A stretch of DNA of 64,000 nt from assembly GCA_037953745.1 (NCBI GenBank), contig JBAKBP010003060.1, positions 1 through 64,000 on the forward strand, in the 5' to 3' direction. Under the pieces are notes generated by a model. The model did no database searches and was not told the origin of the DNA. It saw only the letters and a list, made by a program, of their open reading frames with translations. Of the stretch, positions 1 through 10,770 are shown in pieces. This stretch comes from Lithodes maja. Lineage: Eukaryota > Arthropoda > Malacostraca > Decapoda > Lithodidae. Made by a program: the position numbers and the translations under genes. Numbering within the stretch: position 1 is the first letter of the stretch; each line of letters begins with the position of its first letter.

Positions 1-180
1 ATGGCGGAAGTGTCATTTTGTTGGCGAATTAGCGTTGGCGCCAAAATGGCTGCCTATTTGCGGGTTTGAAGCTCTGGAAAGTACCTCCATGTTGCAAACC
101 TCGAGTCCGCAAAATAAAAATTCCAGCCGCCAGCCAGCCCTGGGCCGCTCCCAGCTCCCGCCAAAAAAAGTCACGTGACC
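1..180 (+). promoter_or_regulatory. Promoter-like block upstream of the zinc-finger exon
   Basis: The window opens with ATGGCGGAAGTG, a joined YY1-like (ATGGCGG) and ETS-like (CGGAAG) site. A second YY1-like site, CCAAAATGGC, lies at about 41-50, and a palindromic E-box core CACGTG at about 172-177. This is the usual content of a TATA-less animal promoter, and the first coding exon follows at 349. Motifs are seen directly; promoter activity is inferred. The block may extend left of the window. Confidence 0.4.
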
Positions 181-348
181 AAGCCAACTACCTGTGTTCT
201 GGAATCTAGGCCTATACATCGGCTCTTCACGTTTGTTCGCTTACTTAGTAGCAAGCGTCGAGCTAACACCTACAACACACACCAGTCCAAGAGTTCCAAC
301 CTGCTAGCACTTCAACTTTGTTTATATTTTCGGCCTATTGAAGTGAAC

Positions 349-621
349 ATGGAGTCTACCATCATGCCTACTGCAGCTGCCAACAGCATGGGGAGCAGTT
401 CACCACCATCATCCTTCAGTGTTGCTGCAGAGCATGCAGAAATCGAGGACCTAATCCACCCCTGGCCCCACCTAGAAACCTTCTATGGGCCTGTAATTAC
501 CAAGAAGATGTCTCTGGAGAAGGGGCTGAAGGGCAGAATAATCTACCCTTGCAAAAACTGCAAGGCTAAATTGGCTTTTAATACGTACAGCGCGTACACC
601 CTTAAGAGCCATTACCAGCAC
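349..621 (+). CDS. First coding exon of a BED-like zinc-finger protein
   Basis: An ATG at 349 opens a 91-codon exon that ends at a good donor, C|GTGAGTAAAG, at 621/622. The frame is also open upstream to 175, but the ATG at 349 fits a start after a 5' UTR. The N-terminus is low-complexity, rich in Ser, Ala and Pro. The end carries a CxxC pair (PCKNCKAK) and then HYQH, which resembles the first half of a BED or C2H2 zinc finger. BED fingers occur in host chromatin proteins and in hAT transposases, so this may be either a host gene or a domesticated or live hAT element. No later exon is recognisable in the window. The reading after 622 runs into repeats and stops soon. Confidence 0.5.
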
Positions 622-1395
622 GTGAGTAAAGTCGAAGTGGTTAGGCTAATTTTACCTAGCATAACTTTATAATCTAGCCTAATTTAAGATTAGGCCTATA
701 AAGTTAGGTTATCGTTAATTTGATTGATAGCCTGTTAATGTTTTAACCGAAACTAATGTCATTAGGCTACCCTAATCCCATCAAAATTCCTCAAAGCATG
801 TAGGCCTAGGCTAAGTCTAACTTCTATATAGGCTAGGCTATATAGCCTTGGCCTAGGTCTATAATCACTAATCCCATCAAAATGCCTCAAAGCATGTAGG
901 CTAAATATTGCATGTTCTAACTTCTATATATATATATAGCCTAGGCCTATAGGCTAATTAATAATTAATTAATTAATTTTATTAGGCTAGGCCTAGGCTA
1001 CCCTAATCCCATCAAAATGCCTCAAAGCATGTAGGCTAAATAATATTGCATGTTCTAACTTCTATATATATATAGGCTAGCCTAGTCTAGGCTATAATCA
1101 GTCAATCACTAATTCCATCAAAATGCCTCAAAGCATGTAGGCTAAATATTGCATGTTCTAACTTCTCGTAATTGTTTAATCGAAGTCCTCTTTTTCTAGT
1201 TATTAAAAACGTATTCTATGGTGTATTATATGATATATAGACGCAATAGAACTGTTCAAATGACCTGGGAAGTGTATATTAAACCAAATACAAAACTTTG
1301 AATAATGAGGTAAGAGATAGCCTATGTGTTTTTTACCACTTTTCAACCCAAGACCAGCGGGGGTCTTGGGGCAGCAGACCCCAGGATGCCCAGGT

Positions 1396-1434
1396 TACCT
1401 TAGGTTAGGTTAGGTTAGGTTAGGTTAGGTTAGG
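1396..1434. repeat. (TTAGG)n arthropod-telomere-type repeat, left block
   Basis: Seven or so uninterrupted TTAGG units run directly into (GTT)n. A second short block follows at about 1961-1989. TTAGG is the canonical arthropod telomere unit, but the array is short and surrounded by ordinary interspersed repeats. It is therefore interstitial, not a chromosome end. Confidence 0.85.
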
Positions 1435-1960
1435 TTGTTGTTGTTGTTGCTGCTCCCCAAGCTGCCTGGCCGAACAGCCCCAAGGCCCCGAGCAATTCCA
1501 AGGCCACAACCGAGTGCCCCCACAGAACCCTCCCCGCCGACCACAATAAAGCCCGGGTGACCGAAGCCACCCCATGGCGGGGAGCCGAGGAGGGTGCGGA
1601 AACGCCCAGGAAACCAAAGCCCTACCCAGGGCCCTGTGCCCCTTAGCAATTATGAAAAGAAAGTTGAGGGGCAAGGGAAAAATGTGACATTTTGGCTTCC
1701 AATCTTGGTAGATTGGGAGGTCAATCCACGGAAGAGACGCCGTCACTTGAGATCTAGAAAATATATAAGTTAAAGGAACAGTCAGAGTAAGCTATGGGTA
1801 TGGCAGAGATTGCTCAGCTCTCACTCTGATAGACCAGCCCATCACCACATGACTAGAACCCAATTCTCTCAGCATCAGCTAGGAAAGGCCCTAGAAAGCC
1901 GCCTTTGGCGGGGGGATAGCTCCCCTATTTCAACCCCTTTCGGGGTTGGGCACCCGCCTT
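1434..1960 (-). mobile_element. LINE 3'-end fragment between two TTAGG blocks
   Basis: After (GTT)n, the sequence AGCTGCCTGGCCGAACAGCC matches the 3' end of the non-LTR element at 41985-42975, including the GTT/AAC tail. The matching part is only about 50-60 bp. The rest (1500-1960) is GC-rich and includes a ~60 bp stretch around 1791-1850 that recurs at 14735-14790, plus two small hairpins near 1897-1955. TTAGG units lie on both sides, so this looks like an insertion, possibly a composite SINE with a LINE tail, in TTAGG sequence. Confidence 0.5.
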
Positions 1961-1989
1961 GGTTAGGTTAGGTTAGGTTAGGTTAGGTT
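1961..1989. repeat. (TTAGG)n, right block
   Basis: About five TTAGG units form the right flank of the LINE-tail insertion; the next bases are unrelated AATGACCAGC. Confidence 0.8.
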
Positions 1990-2340
1990 AATGACCAGCT
2001 ATGTAAATACAGTAGTGAACACTTGGTTTAGTCTGTGCTCAAAAATCCATTTTCTTTAGGAGGAGGATATACACTAAACAATTACCGGCTAAATTTTGCA
2101 TGTTCTAACTTCTATATATATAGCCTAGGTCTAGGCTATAATCAGTAATTCCATCAAAATGCCTCAAAGCATGTAGGCTAAATATTGCATGTTCTAACTT
2201 CTATATATAATATATAGCCTAGGGCTAGGTCTAGGCTATAATCAGTCACTAATTCCATCAAAATGCCTCAAAGCATGTAGGCCTAGGCTAAATATTGCAT
2301 GTTCTAACTTTTATGTATAGGCGTAGGCCTATAATCACAC

Positions 2341-3100
2341 TCATTGTATTAGTGTCAAGTAGAAAGTGTTAATTTTGAAAGTATCATATAGGCCTAGGCC
2401 TAGACTAAATTTAGCCTACAATACAATTTTATTAAATTTTGATCTGAAGCTAGACCTTTATTCTGAGAATTAACATTAATAGACCTAGGCTACTTTCTAT
2501 TAAATTACTTAATCTATCTAAAGTAGACCTATCTAGGCGTATATAGCCTATTGCCATTCCCAAACGGGGGAACACGAATGAATCGCCTCCTTGCACCTCT
2601 GTGATCCGGCGTACCTCCTCCTGAATGGTGAGGAATTGCGAATACTGATTATTACTGAAGCACTCTCCCCATAAACAAGTTGCCCCAACGTTTTACTGCT
2701 CATGTGGACAAACTAAGTGGCCTATCCTATATATATTAACCCTTTCACTGCGGGTGACGTTCTGGAATGTTTTGGCAATTTACAGCAATTTCCAGGCATT
2801 AAAAGCCTGTATGTATATCCTTGAGGTCCATGGAAGTTGGACATTATATTTAAGTAAATATATATATTTATTGACATTAGAGATTGAATTTATTGATTTA
2901 CCCTTGATTCTGTAGTTTAAATTTAAAATTAATAAAAATCGGTTTGTGTTTGCATATTTGCATTTGAGGACTAGAAATTTCACAAGGTTTGCACATTTGT
3001 GTTTGCTGAAGTTATGTTCTGGGTTTGCTGATTTGTGTTTGCTGACTTGACTTTATGTTTGTGGTGCCCAGCTCTGGTAGATAGCCTACAGCCGGGCACA
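2341..3100. other. Non-coding AT-rich spacer with one TTAA-type end
   Basis: No coding region is seen. At about 2739 the sequence TTAACCCTTTCACTGCGGG has the form of a TTAA-element terminus, like the ends at 8810 and 25350. I found no matching right end. The 3000-3075 part has short GTTTGCTGA-type repeats. Just before the BEL gag start, TGGTGCCCAG at about 3063 could be a primer-binding site. Confidence 0.4.
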
Positions 3101-3114
3101 GGTTTATATAAAAG

Positions 3115-4648
3115 ATGAGTAAATCTGAGGAGATACCGTCTGGAGGGATGCAAAGTAAAGCTCCGAAAAATCAGAGGGCAGGACTTCGGGGAGTGTTAAA
3201 TAGATTAATAGTCTATGTCAATACTTTCATCACTACTGCTGACCTCAAGGAATTGAAGGCTAGACTAGATAATGTCCAGGTTACACATAGTCGTATTGTT
3301 GCTCTAAGTGAGGTGATTGTGGCAAGCATGATGAAGGATGATGAGATAGTAGCAGAGTGTGAAAATCGCGCCCTATATGATGAAACGGTTTTCAAAGCGA
3401 AGCACTTGTTACAGCGCGCTGTCGTGAACATTAAGGGAGGCGATAACGATGCCCAAAGAAGGGCTGATCCAAAACATACTGTGCACCTCCCAAAGCTCAA
3501 TCTACCTACATTTGGGGGTAATTTGACAGAGTGGTTAGCCTTTTGGGACGTATTTAGATCTACCGTACATGAATCCACTTTGGATAATGTCCAGAAATTT
3601 CATTACCTGAAAGCACAAATGGAAGGAGAGGCCTTGCATCTAATAGAGGGTTTCGCGATAGTAGGTGATAGTTATCTTGAGGCAGTACAATTATTACAGT
3701 CCACATACGGGGATCGGGAACAATTGAAAATGGCTCATGTCGTCGCCTTGTTAAATCTGACAGAACCAAAATACAAGGATGATGAATTAGCAAAATTTAG
3801 AGCAGAGATGGAATGCCATACTCGATCACTAGACACCCTAGGGCTGACCTCACAGGAAATGATAGTTATTATATTAAGACAGAAGCTTCCTATGGCAATA
3901 CTCGACAAGGTCAGATCATTTGATCTGGGTGAGTTTAAAACTCAGTTCAGTAAAGAAATCAGTAATTTACAGTTAAACAATGAATGTGTCGGGAGGGGGT
4001 GGGAATGTTCAAATGAGGGGGACTGTAAGCATGATGGTGGGGACCAAGGGAAAGAAAGAGGGTACATACAAGAAACCCGCACAGACTTTATGTAAACTTT
4101 GTAATAATAACAAGCATAAATGGAGTTTCTGTGTAAAATACCCAACAAATAAGTTAAAATTAGCACAAGCGAAAAGGTTGAAGCTATGTGCAGGTTGTCT
4201 AAGTACAGAACATGGTAAGCAAGGGCAATGTACTGCTACGTACTTAAGGCCCTGTCGTCACTGTAAGGGACATAACTTCGACAAGTTGTGTCCTACAGTT
4301 GACAAACGCAAAGATGATAAACCAGAGGGTACTACAACTTTGACATTAGGTAGTACGAAAGACGCCACTATATTGCCCACTATCAAGATTCCCATGGAAG
4401 GTAATGACAGTAACAAAGTTTGTCGGGTGCTTCTCGATCAGGGGTCTCAATGGTCCTTTATAAAAAGATCCATATTAATGGGACTTAAGCACCGAATCGT
4501 AGGGGCTGAGACTCTTCGATTACAGGGCTTTACGGGGGTTACTGACAAACAAGACTACGAAATAGCGGAGATTTCCTATTTTTACCTTAAGGGGGGTGAC
4601 CTGCTTTTTGTTAGATGTCACTCGCTTTCTTTGGTTCGAAGACATTAG
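3115..4648 (+). pseudogene. gag-pol: BEL/Pao retrotransposon gag and protease, frameshifted
   Basis: The first frame (3115-4095) has a gag region of the DUF1759 type seen in Pao/BEL elements: LPKLNLPTFGGNLTEWLAFW at about residues 123-142, then a helix-rich stretch. A second frame (3980-4648) carries three Cys/His knuckles (CKLC near 4095, CAGC near 4193, CRHC near 4253) and an A17-type aspartic protease motif, VLLDQGSQWSFI, near 4430. The two frames overlap, so a frameshift near 4000-4090 separates gag from protease. In a live element this would be one polyprotein for particle formation and processing. The frame breaks again at 4648, before RT. Confidence 0.8.
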
Positions 4649-4797
4649 CGACTCTGAAAGTACGGTCGTGATCTACCGTTTTAGGATCGTACTCTTTGGT
4701 GCTAGATGCTCGCAGTTTTTGTTAAATGCCACAATTAAGAAACATCTGTCAGATACTCATGAGGACACTAATAACTATCTCGCGGGTTGTATATAGA
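4649..4797 (+). pseudogene. Short BEL/Pao reverse-transcriptase fragment
   Basis: The reading FRIVLFGARCSQFLLNATI matches the RT motif of BEL/Pao elements in which a Phe-Gly loop is followed by SPFLLNATI. It follows the protease fragment almost directly, so the front of RT has been deleted. The frame closes at 4797. No catalytic YVDD box, RNase H or integrase follows, so the element is dead. Confidence 0.7.
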
Positions 4798-5560
4798 CAA
4801 TTTGCAGGGCTCTAGCGATAGTCATGTAGATACGATAGTTTAACGGTCATTCCCGCGGTACGGCGTAGGAAGATTAGATCATGAATAATAAAATTGCAAG
4901 TTGTAAGTAAGTTCAGATTATAAAAGGCCTAATATTCTATTGAGCTATATTGATACGTTCTTATGTAGTATATATGAATTTATCGTATATATTAATTTGT
5001 CGTATTATGCAACCTAGATGCGGAACGATAGTTTTCCCGCCAGGCGTTTGCCAAGGCAGCAAGACTGAGGTCCGGGGAACCTCAGAGCTTTCTCATACAT
5101 CACCCTGTCAACATACTGTATAATTTCCGTCTCATTTTATTGTGCTATTGTGCCTATATTCCCAGTACACAGCCAGCAATAACCACACATACACTTCGAC
5201 AACACTCTCATCGACGAAATGACTGACAGCTAAGCATTTCTACTCATGTCCATTACCATATCATAATCATTTGTTCTTTCCTTGAGCTGTGCTATTGGGC
5301 CGGCTCGTCTTCCCCGCCGTCCGCGATATTGGGCCGGCATTTTTCCTTTGCCTCATTGCCACGTGGAGATATTGGCGAGTTGAATCCTGGTGTATAATTA
5401 ACCCTCTCAACCCTATTTAAATATAAACATACGTGAGTGACTTTTGGATGTAATTTAGCTTAAAATCAGAATAATTTCAATTTAGACTTAGAGTAACTTG
5501 TCTTAGATTGATTTGTTTATAGTAGAGGGTTGAAGGACTCAGGCATACCTACCCTTCAAT
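4798..5560. other. Non-coding tail of the BEL region
   Basis: No gene is recognisable. A short direct repeat, ATTGGGCCGGC, occurs near 5294 and 5329. Near 5399 the sequence TTAACCCTCTCAACCC again looks like a TTAA-element end, similar to the MITE end at 14971. No partner end was found. Confidence 0.4.
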
Positions 5561-7328
5561 ATTCTACTATTAAAAGTTAACACTCTAACTCCTCGCAAGA
5601 GATCTGGCATACCACGATCTACTGTGCGGGTAAGGGCTTGCGAAATATCCTCACGGGCACTCTGCACAAACGTCCTAGGTGTACTTAGTCTACTGGCATA
5701 CCATTAGACAAGTGCAACTAAAAGGTTTAAACACTGTACTCCACCTTTTCACAAGTGACCTTGGCATACCACGGTCACTTGTGGAAATAAGGGCTTGGTG
5801 AGATACCTTCACAGGCACTCTGCATACACAAGTCCTAGGTGCATTTTGTCTGTGGCATACCATTAGACTTTGCAACTAAAAAGTTTAAACACCGCCCCAG
5901 ATTCCTTGAACCTCTTATAAGGGTCAGAGGCAGACGAGAAAAACATTTCCACAGTCTTCTTGCGTTAGCCCGATATAGTGCTTTTTTGTCATAACTGAGG
6001 CACTATATTTAAGATCTCACTTCAAGAGTACCTGAACGGAATTCCATCAACGGTTAATATAACGGTTAGGATAGACGAGTATTCTTCACCAAAGCTATAT
6101 GCTACGAATACTCGCATTAGTTCGATGTGGTGTCCCACTATTTAACTATAGTTACGGAACCCCATTCAAGACCTCAAGCCCATTAACCCATCTGTAACTT
6201 ACTTCACACGACCGGTCAAACTAGACAGCCTATGGAGACCCAGAAGACTACAAGCTGTTAATGAATCCAGTGTCTGTGAAAATCACCGTTGATAAAAAGT
6301 GAATTAAAATCGATGCCAAGTGACGAGGTCAAAAGTGAATCAGAGTTCCTCAGTATTAACCTACTGAAAACCACCAGTGCGCACAGTGTCTCTACAAATA
6401 AGTTAGAGTCCACAAGTTCCTTATTTTGAGATAAATCATCAAAAGTGTTAAGTAACTCGAGTCTATAGATACAGACTCAATATATAAGTGTATAAGCGTT
6501 AAAACAAGTATTAGTACATGACTCGCAACTCTACGAGGAATTTGAGATTAAAATCCAAATAAGCTAAAATCGAGCATGTATTAACTCTGCCATAATTCCG
6601 ACCAGTGATAAATAAGTTAGAGTCCACAAGCACCTTATTTTGAGATAAATCAACTCGAGTCCATAGATACAGACTCAATATATACAGTAAGTGTACAAGT
6701 GTTAAGCTAAGTATTAGTACAAGACTCTCGACTCTACGAGAAATTTAAGATTAAAATCCAAATAGCCAAAAATCCACCACTATCGACTCTGCCATAATTT
6801 CTATAAGAGCGAAATAAGTTAGAGTCCACAATTCTCAATGTTGAAGTTTTAACAATATACACCCATGCGCAAGGTGATTTAAAGTGTATAACATCCTATT
6901 CTATTAGCTCCACCTGCCCTCGTCAATAATAACTACTTAATCATATCTAAATATTAAGTGATCTTTAAGCATTCGATTGTTTTCCAATATTATCTGATCC
7001 TATGAAGATATCACTATTAGATAACTGTGAAATTAATATTAACTGAATAGCTTGAAAATACCTGAGCTCTTTCTAGATCCGCAATCGTGCTGGAAGATAA
7101 TAAGTGGTTGTATTATTATAGTTCTCATGTTTGGTGCATTTCTTATCCAAATATATGTATGTCCTTAGAGCTTAAGTGAATAAACTGTTCCATAAACTAT
7201 ATTTTGGTGTTATATGATTGTATCCTCTATTGTATTCTTTGCATGTAACTGTATGAGTTCTGATATTCCAGTCTCGAAAGAACTCACCTCACCCAATAGC
7301 TAAACCTGAATAAAATCAGGGCATAACA
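5560..7328 (+). repeat. LTR-like non-coding block, copy 1
   Basis: This block shares several stretches in the same order with 57280-58562: CTAAAAGGTTT, TTCCTTGAACCTCTT, CATCTGTAAC, the ATCCGC-to-GTGCT stretch, and an end reading AAATCAGGGCATAACA. Both copies have an AATAAA-type signal 100-200 bp before the end and finish in CA, as LTRs do. Copy 1 has internal duplications: about 156 bp at 5604-5890 and a 202-214 bp unit starting at 6396, 6610 and 6812. I could not define the left end or a target duplication. Confidence 0.5.
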
Positions 7329-7388
7329 GTGATGATGGCAGTGTATGTTGACAGTGTTGTAGCATATGATAATTGTCCCTTTATACAG

Positions 7389-7580
7389 TGTTCCCGATGG
7401 TGTTGTCGCCGGTGTGGCTGATGGTGACGATGGCGGTGCATGGTGGTGGTATCGGCATAACCATGGGGCTCTACAACATTGTTATGATCGATGTCATGGG
7501 TCTTGAGTTTCTGGCTCCCACCTTTGGCGCAGCCTCCTTCGTCGTTGGCATCGGCTTCATCTGCCTCGGCCCTCTCATAG
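7389..7580 (+). CDS. Monocarboxylate-transporter-like (SLC16/MCT) internal exon
   Basis: The exon lies between an acceptor (TTTATACAG, AG at 7387-7388) and a donor (ATAG|GTATAG at 7580/7581). The 64 codons encode hydrophobic helices with Gly-rich turns, including GLYNIVMIDVMGLEFLAPTF and VGIGFICLGPLIG. This matches the C-terminal half of MCT-family major-facilitator proteins, around helices 8-11. MCTs carry lactate, pyruvate and related acids across the plasma membrane with protons, though many invertebrate paralogues have unknown substrates. The exon begins with the last two bases of a codon and ends after the first base of one, continuing in phase at 52548. Earlier exons must lie more than 7 kb upstream, outside the window. 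Confidence 0.8.
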
Positions 7581-7755
7581 GTATAGTTAAAAAAAAAATG
7601 TCACTTGGTTTAATAGCTTGCCCTGCATCATTGACTGATTGTGTTTATGCTCGAGCAGTGCAATTTATCCCACACTCTAAATTTCAGGCAACTACGATTT
7701 TTTTCCCATTCTCTCACATGCTGATGACTCCACCTTACACTATTCAACTAGTATG

Positions 7756-8809
7756 AGGCAACTAAAGAGGTTGGGTGGTTGGGCTTGCGACCCTCCACCC
7801 GGGAAAATCATACAGCAACGTGAAACGATAGAATAGCCTTACAGATCGATGAACCTACTGTTGGCGACCACCGACTGGCCAATTACTGCTTTCAGATTGC
7901 GACTTGGAATGTGAGACGCGTGAATGATGGCACAAAAGAGATAGAGGGTCTGGGAGTACTAGCGAATGCCAGGCGGCTTGATGAATGTGGAATGACTGAG
8001 ACCAAATAGAAGGGTGTGAAAGAATGGGAGTGTGGAATGGGTGTATGTGCTGGAGTTAATGAGAATGAAAGAGCGAAAGAAGGAGTATGTTTGTTTGTAA
8101 GTATCAAGTGGTAGGAGTGTGTAATGGAGTATGGTTCTGTGGGTGCAAGGATTGTGTGGGTGAGAATGAAAGTGGGAATACAAACATGGATGGTTGTGTG
8201 TGTGTATCCACCTACAGAAGATAAAGCAGGAAGAGTGAAAGAGGAGTTTTGGGTAAATGTTGAGGAGTACCTGGAGAAGTTTGGTAAAGTGAAAACATAT
8301 TTCTAATTGGTGATATGAATGGGAAGGTGGATGACAGGAATGTAGATGGGGTGTACCATCAGAGGTAGATGGGAATGGCAGTGCACTTGTAGACGTATGT
8401 GCGGGAAGGAGGTCGTTGATAGCCAACACCTTCTTTCGACACAGAATGGTACACAGTAGGTACACATGGAAAGTGGAGTGGAGGGAGGGAGAGACAGGGG
8501 AACGAAAGGCACTGATTGACTGTGTATGTAAGGATGAACGAATGAGGAAATCAGTATTAGATGCTAGGGTATACTGTATAGGGGTATTGGGGGAGGTTGT
8601 CTGACCATTATGTAATATTAGCTAAAATTAGGATACTGAAGAAGTGGGTTAAGAGAGCACGAGTAGGGCCGGAAGGAGGTGGATTGGTGAAAAGGGTGGA
8701 AAGGTTACAGGAGGAGGAATTCAATGATAAGTTCAAGAGAGCAGCACAATGACGACTAGGTAGCTTTGCCTTGGAGAGAATGGAGAAAGTGGAAGAGGTG
8801 ACTATAGTA
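7756..8809 (+). pseudogene. RTE-clade LINE, endonuclease part (decayed)
   Basis: Near 7895 the broken frame reads IATWNVRRVNDG, the start of an apurinic-type endonuclease. Further motifs are a TETK-type catalytic Glu stretch near 7997, LIGDMNGKVDD near 8307, a VCAGRRSLIANTFF stretch near 8397, and DCVCKDERMRKSV near 8518. These match the endonuclease of RTE-type elements, which nicks target DNA to prime reverse transcription. Several stops and frameshifts interrupt it. It is cut by a TTAA MITE at 8810 and resumes at 12318. Confidence 0.75.
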
Positions 8810-9675
8810 TTAACCCGGGAATGGCGAGGGGGGGTAATGAACTAGCTCCCCATGGGCGAGCATATGGGCTCCATTCAGGCCTATAATCGTCATTTTACGA
8901 TAAATATCGTTATTACCTATTCATATGAGCCTATTTTACCTTCACTATGAAGATAGTAATCTGTAACAACAATCAAACCAGTGAAAATATCATTTTTCTG
9001 GTCAAAATCGCAAATATAGATGGACCAGCCCATTCATGAATTATGGAGAAAATTGAGGCAACCCCTCCCTCCATGAGGCCTCAAGCCACACTGAGCCTAC
9101 TCATACACACACTCGCTTGTGTAACACATCTGCTAGGCACGTAAGCACATCCTCCACACAGTTTGCTAATGTTAGCACAAAAATATACCAACAAATTAGG
9201 GAATAACAGAGAAAATAGGTGATAATTGAAGGGGGAGGGGAAAGGGAGGAAGGAGGGGATGTGGAGGAGTGATATGAGGTATAGGGAAAAAAAAAAAAAA
9301 ATTGTTTAGTGCTGTTTAAATGTTTTTTTAGGCCTCCCTCTTAACCCTTAAAGATCGGGGTCGGACTTAAGTCCGAAACGAGAAAATTGGACTAAATAGC
9401 GGGGCGGACTTAAGTCCGTGGGCGTATTCCCGCCCTAATTTAGGTGGAAAGCGAAACTTGGTGGTCAGGCGGTGTACTACAAGGTCCCACCCACACATCC
9501 CCACTGCGTGACCATAACTCAGTAACCCTCAAACAGCCGTAATGGAAGGTCAAGATTTGCCCATGTCCGATTCGGTGGCCCCTAGTGCGTCGCGCCACCC
9601 TACTCATCACGACCGGCTCATCACTCATCACGGCCCACTCATCACGCCCGGCTCACCGCCCAGGAACTAGATATC

Positions 9676-9900
9676 ATGCTGAACTCTTCAGAACTTTCTA
9701 ATAGGCTGTTGAATGAAACCATGGAAGGTCTGGGTGAGAGTTTTGATAGTGTGGATGACTCGGAAGACGAAAATATGCCGATCATAGGCTTTCACCCCAA
9801 GCATAATTTGCGTGTGTCGCAAATGTTGTGGTTGATGTTGCACAGACCGTTGAGCAAAATGGAGACGTTCCTGACGAAGAACATACTGGTGTGGGTGTTG
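9676..9900 (+). pseudogene. Possible N-terminal exon of a piggyBac-type transposase
   Basis: An ATG near the left end of the TTAA element starts an acidic stretch containing ESFDSVDDSEDEN. An acidic, Ser-rich N-terminus followed by the catalytic region is usual for piggyBac transposases. A GT donor (TTG|GTAAGTAC) follows at 9901, and an acceptor (ATTATTTTCAG) at 10381. After about 9800 the acidic composition continues better in another frame, so a frameshift is likely. No DDD catalytic region follows. Identification rests on position and composition only. Confidence 0.3.
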
Positions 9901-9921
9901 GTAAGTACAATTTACATTTTA

Positions 9922-10365
9922 TAATTGCTTGAAAGTTTGATTGCAAGCATTTTATCACCTTACGAGCGGGTGGTGGAGTATATTTCACTGTGCCGCCCAG
10001 CGGGTTTTTTTTTTACCCTAAATGGGGTTGTTTCTGTGCTCTTTTTCATGCATAGACAAGACCCAGAGCGCAATACAAGTATGTATCCCTGAAAGGGCGT
10101 AAATTGAGCTTTCCAATGACACCCGAACCATCCTTCTACGATCACTGGTTGTCTTGCAACGATCGTGCAACACGAGTGCAAAAACCCTAAAATACGGTAA
10201 TTTCCTTATATAATTCCCTGTGTGGCGAGGGAGGGAGGGTGAATATAAGTGGAGTAAAGCTCAGTAGGTCCACGTCGGCCGTGGCGAGCGGTCATAGTCT
10301 ATGTAAAATTGATATATATTATCGACACTTGTAATTGCTTGAAAGTTTGATTGCAAGCATTTTAT
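9922..10365. repeat. 34 bp direct repeats flanking a ~376 bp insert
   Basis: TAATTGCTTGAAAGTTTGAT and the following 14 bases occur at 9922-9955 and again, identically, at 10332-10365. The intervening 9956-10331 begins with a stretch (ACGAGCGGGTGGTGGAGTAT) that resembles the right terminus of the surrounding TTAA element read on the other strand. The whole sits inside the putative intron 9901-10381. It may be an internal rearrangement or an insertion with an unusually long target duplication. Confidence 0.55.
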
Positions 10366-10770
10366 AGCTTATTATTTTCAGGCGTTCAGTAAATTTCTTA
10401 CGGTAATACAAATAACGACAGATTGAATATTTGTGCTTGGCATTACAAGTGATCACTCCCATAATCGAACTATATGGGCCATGGCCAGTTCGGTCACAGG
10501 GAGTATTCGGTTACACAGAGTAAATTATTTATTTGTCATTATTATTAGGTTATTAGTCCTTTTAATTATTTATTTGTCTCTATTATTATATTGGCAACAT
10601 ACCTTCATACCAGGGGTCATAAATATATCAAAATAAGTCCTGTGGGACTATGAAATAGCTATTATTGGACAAGGAAAATATTTTGTTCATCCCTCCACTG
10701 GAACATCAACAACAATGTCAACAACGTATCGCCGTCGGCAGTGTGCCGTCGGCAGTGTGCCGTCGGCAGG

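Larger units (their letters stand above)
700..2340. repeat. Degenerate tandem repeat, unit about 110-130 bp, interrupted
   Basis: A unit containing CATCAAAATGCCTCAAAGCA, then GGCTAAATATTGCATGTTC, then a TA run and TAGGCCTAG-type palindromes, recurs at about 775, 870, 1010 and 1110. After an interruption it recurs at about 2092 (partial), 2150 and 2255. Copies differ by substitutions and in TA-tract length. The interruption, about 1166-2090, holds the TTAGG stretches and LINE-tail sequence described separately. No coding potential is seen. Confidence 0.75.

Noticed and set aside
1396..1989. Chromosome end marked by TTAGG
   Set aside because: Only about 12 units in two short blocks, flanked on both sides by ordinary repeats and genes; interstitial.
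5560..7328. Assignment of this block as the 3' LTR of the BEL/Pao remnant at 3115-4800
   Set aside because: The sequence just before the BEL gag does not match the end of this block, so the two cannot be shown to belong to one element.
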